Source of the DNA: Oscillospiraceae bacterium | GTDB lineage: Bacteria > Bacillota > Clostridia > Oscillospirales > Oscillospiraceae | Direction: 5' to 3' | Assembly: GCA_017619715.1 (NCBI GenBank) | Contig: JAFZRS010000024.1 | Span: forward strand, 1-38,942 | DNA length: 38,942 bases | Shown: in pieces, positions 1 to 7,262 of the stretch | Layout: each line of letters opens with the position of its first letter | How positions within the stretch are numbered: the stretch's first letter is position 1 | Position numbers and translations under genes: made by a program | The notes under the pieces: generated by a model | The model's input: the letters and a program-made list of their open reading frames with translations, nothing else | The model's database searches: none | Told to the model about the DNA's origin: nothing

Positions 1-537
1 ATTCTGGAGGACGGCGTGGTTACCGACTCTCAGGGCCGCCACGAGGACTTTAAGAATACGGTCATCGTCATGACCTCCAACGTGGGCGCAAAGAACATTA
101 CCGCTGCGCAATCCCACCTGGGCTTTGACGGCGGCGACGGGGACGCCGACGAGACGGCGCGGTTTGCCCGTATCCGTGAGGCGGTACTCTCGGAGCTCAA
201 GCGCACCTTCAAGCCGGAGTTTTTGAACCGTATTGACGAGACAATTGTGTTCCGTCAGCTCACCGAGGAGGATATCGTGAAGATCGCCCGCCGTATGCTG
301 GACGTGACCGCCCGGCGCATGGCGGAGCAGGGAATCACGCTTCAAGCTGAGAACGATGCCGTGGCGGCGCTTGCCAAAGGCGGCTTTGATCCCCAGTACG
401 GCGCCCGTCCTTTGCGCCGCGCGATCCAGAACACGGTGGAGGACGCGGTGGCGGAGCAGATGCTGGAGGGCAAGCTCCAAAGCGGCGACACCGCCCATGT
501 GCGTCTGCAAGACGGCAAGGTGGTCATCGCGAAGTGA
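1..537 (+). CDS. clpC: ClpC-type AAA+ unfoldase, C-terminal part (5' end outside window)
   Basis: The reading frame is open from base 1, so this is the last 178 codons of a gene that starts upstream. It encodes the end of the second AAA+ module of a Clp/Hsp100 ATPase, which unfolds proteins for ClpP or for reactivation. Visible features are the MTSNVGA stretch that follows the second Walker B region, the KPEFLNRID segment carrying the arginine finger, and the sensor-2 motif GFDPQYGARPLRR near the end. The MTSNVGA form and the short tail fit ClpC better than ClpB, but the Clp N domain that would settle this is not in the window. A hairpin with a T-run follows the stop codon and probably ends the transcript. 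Confidence 0.88.
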   Translation: MLEDGVVTDSQGRHEDFKNTVIVMTSNVGAKNITAAQSHLGFDGGDGDADETARFARIREAVLSELKRTFKPEFLNRIDETIVFRQLTEEDIVKIARRMLDVTARRMAEQGITLQAENDAVAALAKGGFDPQYGARPLRRAIQNTVEDAVAEQMLEGKLQSGDTAHVRLQDGKVVIAK

Positions 538-551
538 GGCACAAGGGGGAA

Positions 552-577
552 CCGGGACGCGAAAAGCGCCCCGTTTT
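552..577 (+). terminator. Rho-independent terminator after clpC
   Basis: An 8 bp stem CGGGACGC/GCGCCCCG with one A-C mismatch and a GAAAA loop is followed by TTTT. It starts 15 bp after the clpC stop codon. Confidence 0.6.
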
Positions 578-580
578 CCT

Positions 581-608
581 TTGCAAAAAAAACCGGGTAT
601 GCTATAAT
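581..608 (+). promoter_or_regulatory. Housekeeping promoter for the membrane-protein gene at 640
   Basis: TTGCAA at 581-586 is separated by 16 bp from a perfect TATAAT at 603-608. TG at 600-601 gives an extended -10. The start codon lies 31 bp downstream with GGAAAGGAG in between. Confidence 0.75.
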
Positions 609-639
609 AGACGCAGACCTATTGGAAAGGAGCGATTCC

Positions 640-2379
640 ATGAATATCAACTGGAACGATCCCGGCTTTGAAGGCTTTGCCGGGCAGAACCCCTTTGCCG
701 CCCGCAGAGCCAACCGACCCAGGAAGGAACGCAAGGCGATCGGCACGCCCTTGGGCAGGACGCTCATCAATTTACTGGTGACGCTGGTGTTCGGCGCGGT
801 GTACTACTACGTGGCGCTGCCCGCCATCAATCTGAAAACGGGCGATTTCTACGTTTTCGTGTTGCTGCTGTGCGCGGTATACGCCTTTTGCGCCATGTTG
901 ACCTCCGGCTTTCAGGGCGAGGGCGTAAAGGGCTATTTTCAATTCGTAAAGAAACAGTGCAAGATCCCCTTTTTCCTGGCGATCGGCATGGTCGTTCTGG
1001 CGATCGCGGGCGGCATCGTGGGCTGGCAGATCTTTCGCGCCGGCGCGTACCGGGAGCTGTTGGAGGTGGAGACCGGCGACTTTGCCGCCGAGGTGGAGGA
1101 GATCTCCTACGACCAGATCCCCATGCTGGACGCCGCCAGCGCCATGAAGCTGGGCAACCGCAAGCTGGGTGAGCTGGCGGATATGGTCAGCCAGTTCGAG
1201 GTGGCGGACGACTATACCCAGATCAACTATAAGGGTCGCCCCGTGCGTGTCACGCCGTTGCGTTACGGCGACTGGATCAAATGGCTCAATAACCGCCGCA
1301 GCGGTCTGCCCGCGTATCTGGTGATTGACATGGTGACCCAGAACGTGGAGGTGGTGCGTCTGGAGCAGGGTATCCGCTACACCACGGCGGAGCATTTCGG
1401 GCGCAATCTCTACCGCTATCTCCGTTTCCGTTATCCCACTTATCTCTTCGATGAACCGGCATTTGAGATCGATGAGGAGGGCAATCCCTATTGGGTCTGT
1501 CCCCGGATCACCCGCGCGATCGGACTCTTCGGCGGTACGGATATCAAGGGTGCGGTGCTGGTAAACGCCGTTACCGGTGCGTGCAATTACTACGATGTGG
1601 CGGACGTGCCGGAATGGGTGGATCACGTCTACACCGCCGACCTTATTATCCAGCAGTACGACTATCACGGCACCTACGTCCACGGCTTCTTCAATTCCCT
1701 TTTCGGTCAGCGGGACGTGACGGTCACCACCGACGGCTATAATTATATCGCCGTGGGGGACGACGTGTATATGTATACCGGCATCACCTCTGTGGTGAGC
1801 GACGAATCCAATATCGGCTTTATCCTGTCCAACCAGCGCACCAAGGAGACACGCTTCTACTCTGTGGCAGGCGCGGAGGAGTTTTCCGCCATGGACAGCG
1901 CCGAGGGACAGGTGCAGCAGATGCACTATGACGCCACTTTCCCGCTGCTGCTGAATATTTCCGATCAACCCACCTACTTTATGGCGCTCAAGGACGCGGC
2001 GGGTCTGGTGAAGATGTACGCCATGGTGAACGTCAGCCAGTACCAGATCGTTGCCACCGGCGCCACCGTGGCGGATTGCGAGAGCAACTACCGCGGCATG
2101 CTGGTCAACAACCGCCTGATCTCTGAAGAGCAGGGGGACGTGATACCCTCTGACCGCACTACCGTCAGCGGCGTGCTGGCGGAGATCCGCAGCGTGGTGG
2201 TGGAAGGGAACACCGTATTCTATCTGCGTCTGGAGGGCGGCGGCAACACGGAGTTCTACTACGTCTCCGCCGCTGACGATCCCGCCGCGGTACTGCTGAA
2301 CGTGGGCGAGAACGTGACGCTCCAATGCGACGCCTTGTCCGATTTCCCCATTCGCGCATACAGTGTACAGCGGGATTAA
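640..2379 (+). CDS. Multi-pass membrane protein of unknown function
   Basis: This 579-residue protein is not recognised as a named family. The first 45 residues are basic and probably cytoplasmic. Three hydrophobic segments follow, roughly residues 46-68, 74-95 and 112-135. The remaining 440 residues form a large soluble domain with no obvious catalytic motif. It is rich in Tyr, Val and Asp and predicted to be mostly beta structure, and it may face outward. The ATG at 640 was chosen because GGAAAGGAG lies 6-15 bp upstream; an in-frame TTG at 622 has no ribosome site. The gene has its own promoter and a strong terminator, so it seems to be transcribed alone. Confidence 0.75.
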   Translation: MNINWNDPGFEGFAGQNPFAARRANRPRKERKAIGTPLGRTLINLLVTLVFGAVYYYVALPAINLKTGDFYVFVLLLCAVYAFCAMLTSGFQGEGVKGYFQFVKKQCKIPFFLAIGMVVLAIAGGIVGWQIFRAGAYRELLEVETGDFAAEVEEISYDQIPMLDAASAMKLGNRKLGELADMVSQFEVADDYTQINYKGRPVRVTPLRYGDWIKWLNNRRSGLPAYLVIDMVTQNVEVVRLEQGIRYTTAEHFGRNLYRYLRFRYPTYLFDEPAFEIDEEGNPYWVCPRITRAIGLFGGTDIKGAVLVNAVTGACNYYDVADVPEWVDHVYTADLIIQQYDYHGTYVHGFFNSLFGQRDVTVTTDGYNYIAVGDDVYMYTGITSVVSDESNIGFILSNQRTKETRFYSVAGAEEFSAMDSAEGQVQQMHYDATFPLLLNISDQPTYFMALKDAAGLVKMYAMVNVSQYQIVATGATVADCESNYRGMLVNNRLISEEQGDVIPSDRTTVSGVLAEIRSVVVEGNTVFYLRLEGGGNTEFYYVSAADDPAAVLLNVGENVTLQCDALSDFPIRAYSVQRD

Positions 2380-2407
2380 AGGGGTCCGGTTATCATACGG
2401 TTTGACA

Positions 2408-2446
2408 GGGAGCAGGCACGGTGCAGTGCCTGCTCCCCGTTTTTTT
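2408..2446 (+). terminator. Strong rho-independent terminator
   Basis: A perfect 12 bp stem (2408-2419 with 2426-2437) and a 6-nt loop are followed by CCG and a run of seven T. It ends the membrane-protein transcript. Confidence 0.9.
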
Positions 2447-2527
2447 GCACGCGGCGCATGGAAACGGCACGGTTCATATGCAAGTGCAGAATGAATAAAA
2501 TCACACATTCTCTTTTTCACCGGAATA

Positions 2528-2536
2528 TGATATAAT
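2528..2536 (+). promoter_or_regulatory. Candidate extended -10 promoter box, upstream copy
   Basis: TGA followed directly by TATAAT. No good -35 is visible (TTCTCT at the expected spacing). The box overlaps the inverted repeat at 2532-2556. Confidence 0.45.
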
Positions 2537-2556
2537 AGCCGCAAAGCGGCTATTAT
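2532..2556. repeat. Perfect 11 bp inverted repeat overlapping a -10 box
   Basis: ATAATAGCCGC at 2532-2542 pairs with GCGGCTATTAT at 2546-2556 across a 3-nt AAA loop. It could be an operator or a transcript hairpin. A terminator role is unlikely because the following T-tract is poor. Confidence 0.7.
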
Positions 2557-2571
2557 CGTTTATTTAACACG

Positions 2572-2604
2572 TATATCACAACGGCGCTGCGCGCCTGTGA
2601 TATA
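2572..2604. repeat. Inverted repeat TATATCACA...TGTGATATA around the second -10 box
   Basis: The 9 bp arms at 2572-2580 and 2596-2604 are perfect, and the 15 bp spacer contains a second GGCGC/GCGCC pair. The right arm overlaps the -10 box at 2598-2606, so a repressor-type operator is possible. Confidence 0.65.
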
Positions 2605-2606
2605 AT
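2598..2606 (+). promoter_or_regulatory. Candidate extended -10 promoter box, downstream copy, for the STAS operon
   Basis: A second TGATATAAT, 70 bp after the first and followed by the same AxCCGC context. The -35 position is not consensus. It lies 101 bp before the STAS start codon. Confidence 0.45.
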
Positions 2607-2706
2607 AACCGCCCGGGGAGTGCCAACCCGGTCGCGTGGCTGATTGCCGCCGGGATCACGGCCGGATATTGCATAAGCCGAAAACAGAAAACAGGAGGAA
2701 AAAACC

Positions 2707-3006
2707 ATGCTGCAAATCAACAAAACCGTTGCAAACGGGAAAGCCGTCTTTGCACTGGAGGGACGTCTCGATACCGTAACGGCGCCTGAAATGGAAAGCG
2801 CGATGCAAGAGGTGCTTCCGGAACTTACGTCTCTTACGCTGGATTTTGCGGGACTGGAGTATATCTCCTCTGCCGGTCTGCGCGTGTTGCTCGCCGCGCA
2901 AAAAGCGATGAACGTAAAAGGCGAGATGCGGGTCAAAAACGTCAGCAAAGCCATTATGGAGATTTTCGAGATCACCGGCTTCTCGGATGTCCTGACGATC
3001 GAGTGA
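2707..3006 (+). CDS. STAS-domain anti-sigma-factor antagonist
   Basis: This 99-residue protein is a single STAS domain of SpoIIAA/RsbV type. In partner switching, the unphosphorylated antagonist binds an anti-sigma kinase and frees its target; the kinase inactivates it by phosphorylating a conserved serine. The core strand has Asp46, followed by the YISSAGLR motif in which Ser54 or Ser55 is the expected phosphorylation site. AGGAGG sits 8 bp before the ATG. The gene opens an operon with a PP2C phosphatase 16 bp downstream and an STAS/kinase fusion after that, which is the logical set for antagonist, phosphatase and kinase. The controlled target is not visible. Confidence 0.88.
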   Translation: MLQINKTVANGKAVFALEGRLDTVTAPEMESAMQEVLPELTSLTLDFAGLEYISSAGLRVLLAAQKAMNVKGEMRVKNVSKAIMEIFEITGFSDVLTIE

Positions 3007-3022
3007 TTAGGTGCGTGAGAAT

Positions 3023-4504
3023 ATGAAGAACAAGAGAATCCCTTTTTTCAAGCGCCTGCAGGAAAAGCTGACGGCGGACGAGATGTTTCACGAGACAGAG
3101 GTGCAGGCGAACCGGCTCGGCGCCACTATCCTTTTTAACAGCGGTCTCATTTTGCTTTTGATCATGGCGCTCACTGCCCTGGGGGTGTTTCCCCTTTCGT
3201 GGGAGTCTGTGTTTGCCCCGTCCATACAGGCGATCGTTGAAATAGCCATATTGATGGTATTATGCCTGATTGCCAAAAACGACGCCTGGTGGCTCAAGCC
3301 GTTGCTGCTGATCGGGCTTGTGTTCGTGTACGCGCGGCTCGACAGCATGCTCACCCATAAGGCGGCGATCCTCATGGTGATTCCCGTAGTGTTCAGCAGC
3401 CGTTATTTTTCAAGGCGCCTGACGGTCTTTACGGCGATTCTTTCAACGGCGGCGTTTGCCGGCTCCGCCTACTGGGGCGCGACACACGGGATGATCAACC
3501 TGAACATCGTTATACTCCCGGCAGGCAGGCAGATCGTCACGACAGGCGACTTTTTGGGCGAAGCGGTGAAAAAGGCAGGCGCCGAGGACAGTATGCTGAT
3601 CGCAAACACAATGCTGTTCGATTATCTGCCCCGGTGGCTGATGTTTTCTATTGCGTCCGTTATCAGTTGCAATATCGCCCGGCGCGGCAGGGATATGGTG
3701 GTCACACAGCACGAAAAGGACGTCAAGAGTGCGCGTATCGAGTCTGAGCTGCACCTTGCCACCAGTATTCAGGCGGATATGCTGCCGAACATTTTTCCGG
3801 CATTTCCCGAACGAAGCGAGTTTGATATCTATGCCACGATGGATCCGGCAAAAGAAGTCGGCGGCGACTTCTACGACTTTTTCCTCATTGACGACGATCA
3901 TCTTTGCATGGTCATGGCGGACGTATCCGGCAAGGGTGTTCCGGCGGCGCTTTTTATGATGGCGTCCAAGATCATTCTCGCCAATAACGCCATGATGGGC
4001 AAAACCCCCGGGCAGATCCTGACGGATACGAACGCGGCGATCTGTTCCAATAACCGGGAGGAGATGTTCGTCACGGTGTGGCTTGGGATTCTTGAGATAT
4101 CCACGGGAAAGCTGACTGCCGCCAACGCCGGGCATGAATATCCCGCGATCCGGTATGCAAACGGTGCGTTTGAACTGTACAAAGACAAGCACGGCTTTGT
4201 GATCGGCGGCATGGACGGGGCAAGGTATCGAGAATATGAGCTGACGCTTACACCGGGGTCCAAGCTGTTTCTTTACACCGACGGCGTTCCGGAGGCCACG
4301 GATGCCCGGGAGCAGATGTTTGGCGTTGAGAATATGCTTGCGTCGCTCAATGGCGACGCTTCCGCCGCGCCGGAGGAGATTCTCAAAAACGTACGCGCAT
4401 CGGTGGACGGTTTTGTCAAGCAGGCAGAGCAGTTTGACGATCTGACGATGCTGTGCCTGGAATACAAGGGGACAGTTGACAACAAGCAGGAGGAACAGTC
4501 ATGA
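3023..4504 (+). CDS. Membrane-bound PP2C-family (SpoIIE/RsbU-like) serine phosphatase
   Basis: This is a 493-residue protein. The N-terminal 220 residues carry about six hydrophobic segments and end with LPRWLMFSIASVIS. A short linker (QHEKDVKSARIESELHLA) leads into a C-terminal PP2C/SpoIIE phosphatase domain from about residue 240. Metal-ligand motifs are visible: EVGGDFYDFF, MADVSGKGVPAALFM, NAGHEYPA, LYTDGVPEA and FDDLTML. It probably dephosphorylates one or both STAS domains of the operon in response to a signal at the membrane. The ATG at 3023 has AGGTG 9 bp upstream; a GTG at 3011 is an alternative without a ribosome site. The stop overlaps the next start as ATGA, suggesting translational coupling. 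Confidence 0.88.
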   Translation: MKNKRIPFFKRLQEKLTADEMFHETEVQANRLGATILFNSGLILLLIMALTALGVFPLSWESVFAPSIQAIVEIAILMVLCLIAKNDAWWLKPLLLIGLVFVYARLDSMLTHKAAILMVIPVVFSSRYFSRRLTVFTAILSTAAFAGSAYWGATHGMINLNIVILPAGRQIVTTGDFLGEAVKKAGAEDSMLIANTMLFDYLPRWLMFSIASVISCNIARRGRDMVVTQHEKDVKSARIESELHLATSIQADMLPNIFPAFPERSEFDIYATMDPAKEVGGDFYDFFLIDDDHLCMVMADVSGKGVPAALFMMASKIILANNAMMGKTPGQILTDTNAAICSNNREEMFVTVWLGILEISTGKLTAANAGHEYPAIRYANGAFELYKDKHGFVIGGMDGARYREYELTLTPGSKLFLYTDGVPEATDAREQMFGVENMLASLNGDASAAPEEILKNVRASVDGFVKQAEQFDDLTMLCLEYKGTVDNKQEEQS

Positions 4505-6105
4505 AAGAAAACAATTACAGCGCCGTAACAGTTCGGCTCTCCGGCAGGATCGATTCAGGAAATGCCGCCCAAACCGAGCAGCTTATGCTCGAACAGCTCA
4601 AAGACTCAGATAACGGCAGCGCCGTTATTCTGGACGCGGAAGACCTTGCGTACATCTCCAGCGCCGGACTGCGCGTTGTCCTGCGGCTGAAAAAGTCGTA
4701 TCCGGATCTCAAGATCATCAACGTCAATCCGGAAGTCTATGAGATTTTGGAGATGACCGGATTCACCGAAATGATGACGGTGGAGAAAGCCTATCGCGTC
4801 GTTTCCGTGGAGGGGTGCGAGGTCATCGGCGAGGGCTTTAACGGCAAGGTGTACCGTATCGACAAGGACAACGTCGTAAAAACCTATAAGAACGCCGACG
4901 CCCTTGCTGAAATACAGCATGAACGGGAGGTGGCGCGGCTGGCGCTGATCCTCGGCGTTCCTACGGCGATCTCTTACGATGTGGTGCGTGTCGGCGACAG
5001 TTACGGTTCAGTTTTCGAGCTGCTCAATGCCCGTTCCTTTTCCAAAATACTGGCAAGCGAACCGGAGCGCTTCGACTGGTGTGTGGCGGAATATATCAAA
5101 ATGCTCAAAGCCATTCACGCCATTGAGGTGCCGGCGGGCAAGCTTCCGTCCATCAAGCGCAAGACGCTTACCGGTATATCCAGAATGAAGGATACCGTTC
5201 CGGACGGACTGGGCGATAAGCTGTTGGCAATGGCGGAGGCGATCCCCGAGAGCGATCACATGATCCACGGTGATTATCACACGAAGAATATTGTGCTGGC
5301 AGGCGACGAGGTACTGGTGATCGATATGGACACACTTTCGGTGGGACACCCGATTTTTGATCTCGTGCGCATGTATAACGCCTATGTAGGATATTCTGAA
5401 TACGATCCGGATATCGTTTTGAGCTTCCAGGGTTACGGCGCCGATATTGCCCGCCGCTTCTGGCATGACAGCCTTGCCGCTTACCTGCATACAAAGGACG
5501 AGGAGAAAATCAAGGCAGTCGACGAAAAGGTGCGGTGCCTTTCCTACGGCTGCTTGATCGACTGGAGTATACGTCACACTGATCCCGACAGCGAAAAGGA
5601 CAAAGCAACGCGCGCGTTGTGGATGACACGGCTGGCGGAGATTCTGAAAAGGACGGATTCCCTCGATTTTGAGATCCCCGATACGCAGAAATCCGACCCG
5701 GACGAGCTGGACATCGAAGCCGCCACCGAGAATCTGGAAAAGGTTATGGATTTCGTCAATTCCCACCTGGATACGGTGAATTGCCCGGCGAAAGCGCGCA
5801 TGCAGCTCGATCTTGCTGTCGAGGAGATCTTCGTGAACATTGCACGTTACGCCTACGCACCGGAAAAAGGGAATGCCACCATCAAAGTTGAAGTGTTAAA
5901 TGACCCTGTGACGGTCACCATCACCTTCATGGATAGAGGTGTGCCGTATGATCCGCTGAAAAAGGAGAATCCCGACGTAACGCTTTGTGCGGAGGAACGC
6001 GAGATCGGCGGTCTGGGAATTTTCATGACCAAGAAAGTGATGGACGACGTGTACTACGAATATAGAGACGGTCAGAATATCCTAACGCTGAAGAAAGTGC
6101 TGTAA
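4501..6105 (+). CDS. STAS - APH-like kinase - RsbW-like HATPase fusion protein
   Basis: This 534-residue protein has three parts. Residues 1-98 are an STAS domain with the YISSAGLR motif (Ser53/Ser54). Residues about 105-385 resemble aminoglycoside phosphotransferases: a glycine-rich start (GEGFNGKVYRI), the catalytic HGDYHTKN with His256 and Asp258, and the IDMD metal motif. This part resembles the TIGR02172-type APH-like family. Residues about 400-534 are a GHKL ATPase of SpoIIAB/RsbW type, with an N box around Glu441-Asn446, the G1 motif DRGVP and the G2 motif GGLGIFM. An antagonist domain fused to its presumed kinase suggests intramolecular switching. AGGAGG precedes the ATG, which overlaps the phosphatase stop by 4 bp. 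The substrate of the APH-like part is unknown. Confidence 0.85.
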   Translation: MKENNYSAVTVRLSGRIDSGNAAQTEQLMLEQLKDSDNGSAVILDAEDLAYISSAGLRVVLRLKKSYPDLKIINVNPEVYEILEMTGFTEMMTVEKAYRVVSVEGCEVIGEGFNGKVYRIDKDNVVKTYKNADALAEIQHEREVARLALILGVPTAISYDVVRVGDSYGSVFELLNARSFSKILASEPERFDWCVAEYIKMLKAIHAIEVPAGKLPSIKRKTLTGISRMKDTVPDGLGDKLLAMAEAIPESDHMIHGDYHTKNIVLAGDEVLVIDMDTLSVGHPIFDLVRMYNAYVGYSEYDPDIVLSFQGYGADIARRFWHDSLAAYLHTKDEEKIKAVDEKVRCLSYGCLIDWSIRHTDPDSEKDKATRALWMTRLAEILKRTDSLDFEIPDTQKSDPDELDIEAATENLEKVMDFVNSHLDTVNCPAKARMQLDLAVEEIFVNIARYAYAPEKGNATIKVEVLNDPVTVTITFMDRGVPYDPLKKENPDVTLCAEEREIGGLGIFMTKKVMDDVYYEYRDGQNILTLKKVL

Positions 6106-6120
6106 AAGGAGTGGCGTTGA

Positions 6121-6984
6121 ATGGAAGACGGTCTGCGTAAAGTAGACCTGCATATGCATACCGCTGTTTCCGACGGAACGGATACACCCGAAGAACTGTT
6201 GACGAAGGTTAAGGGCGCGGGCATTTCGTTTTTTTCCGTAACGGATCACGATGCGGTGAGGGCAGGGCAGTTGATCCGTCCTCTTTTATCGGAAAAGGAT
6301 CCGCGATTCATTCCGGGTGTTGAGTTTTCCTGCCGGGACGAAACGGGTAAATGTCACATTCTCGGATACGGTTTCGATCCCGATCATGCGGCGATGCAGG
6401 GTCTTATAAAGCACGGACACGATCTGCGTATGCAAAAGGCTGCTGCCCGACTCGATTTTCTCAAATCCGAATTTGGCTTCACCTTTCCGGAAGAGGAAAT
6501 TGAGTGGCTCCTTACTCTCGATAACCCGGGCAAGCCGCATATCGGCAATCTGATGGTGAAATACGGCTACGCGCAGACCATGAAGGCGGCGATCCGGGAC
6601 TATATCAACCGTATCCGCTTTGCCGAGCAGCATATCTGCCCGAAAGAGGCGATTGAGGGTATCCTTGCCGGCGGCGGCATTCCGGTACTGGCACACCCCT
6701 TTTACGGCAGCGGCGACGAGTTGATTCTCGGCGAGGAGATGGAGGCGCGCCTGCGGCGTCTGATGGGGTTCGGGCTTTGCGGTGTGGAGGCTTTTTACTC
6801 CGGCTTTTCATCAAAACTGCGCCGCGATGCGCTGGATCTTGCTGAAAAATACGGTTTGTACGTCACGGCGGGAAGCGATTATCACGGCGCCAACAAGCTG
6901 GTAAAACTCGGCGACACCGGACTCGACAGCGTATCGGAATACCCTGAGGGTCTGCGCCGGTTTTTGTCGGTCTTTCTTCCGTGA
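6121..6984 (+). CDS. PHP-domain phosphoesterase (TrpH/RNase AM-like)
   Basis: This 287-residue protein belongs to the PHP superfamily of metal-dependent phosphoesterases. The full ligand set is visible: HMH near the start (His11, His13), VTDHDAV, PGVEFS, CHILGYGFD, VLAHPF and the terminal GSDYHG. Length and motif order match the YciV/TrpH group, which includes 5'-3' exonucleases acting on short RNA or on 3',5'-bisphosphonucleotides; the exact substrate here is unknown. It lies 15 bp after the fusion gene with AAAAGGAG upstream, so it is probably the last gene of the partner-switching operon. Whether it is an effector of that system or only a passenger cannot be told from sequence. Confidence 0.85.
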   Translation: MEDGLRKVDLHMHTAVSDGTDTPEELLTKVKGAGISFFSVTDHDAVRAGQLIRPLLSEKDPRFIPGVEFSCRDETGKCHILGYGFDPDHAAMQGLIKHGHDLRMQKAAARLDFLKSEFGFTFPEEEIEWLLTLDNPGKPHIGNLMVKYGYAQTMKAAIRDYINRIRFAEQHICPKEAIEGILAGGGIPVLAHPFYGSGDELILGEEMEARLRRLMGFGLCGVEAFYSGFSSKLRRDALDLAEKYGLYVTAGSDYHGANKLVKLGDTGLDSVSEYPEGLRRFLSVFLP

Positions 6985-7036
6985 GACTTGCCGCTTTTTT
7001 ACAGTGCACATATCGAAGGCTTTTCAAGGAGATGCG

Positions 7037-7075
7037 AAAAAAGTACGCAAGCTGTTTGTATCATAGCTTGCGTAC
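7037..7075 (-). terminator. Terminator of the tRNA-Leu transcript
   Basis: A perfect 11 bp inverted repeat, GTACGCAAGCT at 7043-7053 with AGCTTGCGTAC at 7065-7075, is followed on the minus strand by six T (7037-7042). It begins 5 bp beyond the tRNA 3' end. Confidence 0.88.
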
Positions 7076-7080
7076 TCACA

Positions 7081-7163
<83 letters not shown>

Positions 7164-7175
7164 GTCTGCACGGCT

Positions 7176-7204
7176 ATTCTATCACAGTATCGCACATTCT
7201 ACAA
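7176..7204 (-). promoter_or_regulatory. Promoter of tRNA-Leu
   Basis: On the minus strand TTGTAG (7199-7204) and TAGAAT (7176-7181) are spaced by 17 bp, with TGA just before the -10. The tRNA starts 12 bp downstream of the -10. Confidence 0.75.
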
Positions 7205-7209
7205 GTGGC

Positions 7210-7250
7210 AAAAAACCGCGCATCAGACGATTACGCCTGATGCGCGGTTT
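7210..7250 (-). terminator. Terminator after glyA
   Basis: An 11 bp GC-rich stem (7216-7226 with 7237-7247), extended by three A-T pairs, ends in a T-tract on the minus strand. It lies 12 bp beyond the glyA stop codon. Confidence 0.88.
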
Positions 7251-7262
7251 CCCTTTGCAAGC

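Larger units (their letters stand above)
2447..2706. other. Gene-free leader region before the STAS operon
   Basis: No coding gene is seen between the terminator and the STAS gene. The region holds two TGATATAAT promoter-like boxes 70 bp apart, each overlapping an inverted repeat. A GC-rich stretch at about 2610-2680 could fold, but no known riboswitch class is recognisable in it. Confidence 0.6.

Noticed and set aside
772..2544. Long minus-strand open frame (590 codons) opposite the membrane-protein gene
   Set aside because: It is a codon-bias shadow: low-complexity His/Val/Gly-rich translation, no ribosome site, no known motif, and fully opposite a gene with a good promoter and terminator.
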